Made by a program: the position numbers and the translations under genes
In this document: positions 7,986-8,489 of the stretch, one piece after another
Layout of the letters: the number at the start of each line of letters is the position of its first letter
Numbering within the stretch: the stretch's first letter is position 1
Notes under the pieces: generated by a model
The model's database searches: none
Seen by the model: the letters and a program-made list of their open reading frames with translations, nothing else
Told to the model about the DNA's origin: nothing
NCBI GenBank assembly: GCA_002747735.1
Contig: PDQE01000044.1
Location: 1 to 8,489, forward strand
Length of the DNA: 8,489 bases
Direction of reading: 5' to 3'
Origin: Flavobacteriales bacterium
GTDB lineage: Bacteria; Bacteroidota; Bacteroidia; Flavobacteriales; Flavobacteriaceae

Positions 7986-8064
7986 GGCTACTTTTGGCAT
8001 CCGAAAGGGCTTCCAAAGTATGTGGCTTGCTTTAATCCTCTTAAACATACAATTAGCAGTAGCC
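7986..8064. other. Intergenic element able to fold into a three-helix junction
   Basis: Three sets of complementary arms nest in order. Helix 1 is GGCTAC (7986-7991) with GTAGCC (8059-8064). Helix 2 is TTTTGG (7992-7997) with CCAAAG (8013-8018), whose inner part can close as CC-GAAA-GG (8001-8008), a GNRA-type tetraloop on the plus strand. Helix 3 is GTATGT (8018-8023) with ACATAC (8045-8050). It lies in the 289-base gap between rsmI and the small membrane-protein gene, together with a separate 6-bp hairpin at 7926-7945 (CTCTAA/TTAGAG). This could be a small RNA, a leader element or an interspersed repeat. I recognise no named RNA family, and there is no clear promoter on either strand. On the minus strand it also contains a 23-codon ATG frame (8048-7977), which I do not call as a gene. 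Confidence 0.35.
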
Positions 8065-8111
8065 AGAGGTAATCACAGTTTTTTGGATAGATTAACGGTA
8101 GGAGGTATTAT

Positions 8112-8133
8112 CTTAAAAAGGAGTTTTTTTAAG
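8112..8133 (-). terminator. Possible weak terminator hairpin after the small membrane-protein gene
   Basis: CTTAAAAA (8112-8119) and TTTTTAAG (8126-8133) form an 8-bp AT-rich stem with a six-base loop, 16 bases past the stop of the leftward gene. The stem is almost all A/T and no clean T-run follows on the minus strand, so this is a tentative call. Confidence 0.25.
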
Positions 8134-8148
8134 TGGGGTATCATTCAG

Positions 8149-8385
8149 TTATAAATCTCGTCTTATATCACTGTCCTGATAAAAATGCGTATCAAAAGTC
8201 TTATTTGTAGTAAATTGATCTATAAGTACCCTATATACCATATAAACAACTAAGGCCTGGCCAATAATAGTAAGATAAAAAATCCAGCTAAAACTTATTT
8301 TTGAAAAGGATAGTGCCGTAAGTAATATTAATAAAAAGGTAGTTATCCATACAATAATAAAAACGGAGTGTTTTGTATTAATCAT
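8149..8385 (-). CDS. Small two-helix membrane protein of unknown function
   Basis: The gene encodes 78 residues. Two hydrophobic helices (about 7-27 and 32-55) are joined by a very short turn (SKIS). A basic residue pair is near the N-terminus (K5, H6) and a polar, partly acidic C-terminal tail follows (residues 56-78, with the conserved-looking TTNKTFD at 59-65). A helical hairpin in the inner membrane is the likely topology. The pattern of a VVYMVYRVL helix followed by a TTxKTF tail resembles short conserved hypothetical proteins I associate with Flavobacteriia, but this is from memory and no function is assigned. Start is ATG at 8385. The gene is separated from rsmI by about 290 bases, so a shared operon is unlikely. 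I see no well-placed consensus promoter upstream in the AT-rich stretch 8386-8431. Confidence 0.75.
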   Translation of the reverse strand: MINTKHSVFIIVWITTFLLILLTALSFSKISFSWIFYLTIIGQALVVYMVYRVLIDQFTTNKTFDTHFYQDSDIRRDL

Positions 8386-8431
8386 GCCTAAAATTATAAA
8401 AATATTTGGTAATAATTCAAAAATTTTAATT

Positions 8432-8488
8432 TTAATTAATTTTTAAGGTAATTTTTTTAGAAAAAACAGAATAGGAATTTATAACCTG
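8432..8488 (-). CDS. Possible last 18 codons of a leftward gene entering from the right edge
   Basis: One minus-strand frame is open from the window edge to TAA at 8434-8432 and reads QVINSYSVFSKKITLKIN. The serine-rich stretch followed by KKI and a basic, hydrophobic end is reminiscent of the last strand of T9SS C-terminal sorting domains. Eighteen codons are too few to be sure, and an open run of this length can occur by chance. The gap to the next gene start at 8385 would be 46 bases. Confidence 0.25.
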   Translation of the reverse strand, partial: QVINSYSVFSKKITLKIN

Positions 8489-8489
8489 A

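Noticed and set aside
7951..8033. Minus-strand peptide-like stretches in the intergenic element (a 26-residue frame ending ETRELI, and a 23-codon ATG frame at 8048-7977)
   Set aside because: Both are short, lie in competing frames, and one has no start codon. They could be relics of a gene, but nothing recognisable supports that.
8389..8420. TTG and TAATTTTA as a promoter for the small membrane-protein gene
   Set aside because: The box lacks the final G and sits only four bases from the ATG, which would place the transcription start at or inside the start codon.
1..8489. CRISPR array, insertion sequence, tRNA or rRNA genes
   Set aside because: I saw no regularly spaced repeats, no transposase motifs or terminal repeats with target duplications, and no tRNA-like or rRNA-like sequence.

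Overview
The window looks like chromosomal DNA from a member of the Bacteroidota, most likely the Flavobacteriia. The base composition is AT-rich. Two promoters carry a close match to the Bacteroidota TAnnTTTG -7 box, and starts are preceded by A-rich leaders rather than Shine-Dalgarno motifs. The window encodes a type IX secretion (T9SS) attachment-complex protein and a large TonB-dependent receptor. I see no insertion sequence, prophage gene, CRISPR array, tRNA or rRNA.

Layout, left to right. Bases 1-29 hold the first codons of a leftward gene that leaves the window. A divergent promoter region (30-189) follows. Then comes a rightward pair only 4 bases apart: a PorZ-type T9SS double beta-propeller protein (190-2523) and the recombination mediator RecO (2528-3241). 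A strong hairpin terminator (3310-3340) ends this unit. A TonB-dependent outer-membrane receptor with a GTG start occupies 3385-5835; its FRAP/NPNL-like box hints at a heme-type ligand. Converging on it is a heavily damaged DUF819-family membrane-protein pseudogene (7093 down to 5819) with about five frame changes. Its 3' end overlaps the end of the receptor gene. Upstream on the same leftward strand is rsmI (7859-7185), read from a TTG start just downstream of a well-formed promoter that lies within a 9-bp inverted repeat. A 289-base gap (7860-8148) contains potential RNA folds, including a possible three-helix junction. The right end has a small two-helix membrane protein of unknown function (8385-8149) and possibly the last 18 codons of another leftward gene.

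Functionally, PorZ is an outer-membrane surface protein of the T9SS, RecO works in RecFOR recombinational repair, the receptor imports an unidentified ligand, and RsmI modifies the ribosomal decoding centre. Apart from the porZ-recO pair there is no sign that these genes form one pathway. I found no convincing undescribed multi-gene system. The points most worth checking are the decaying DUF819 gene with its overlap into the receptor gene, the folded intergenic element near 7986-8064, and the inverted repeat around the rsmI promoter.
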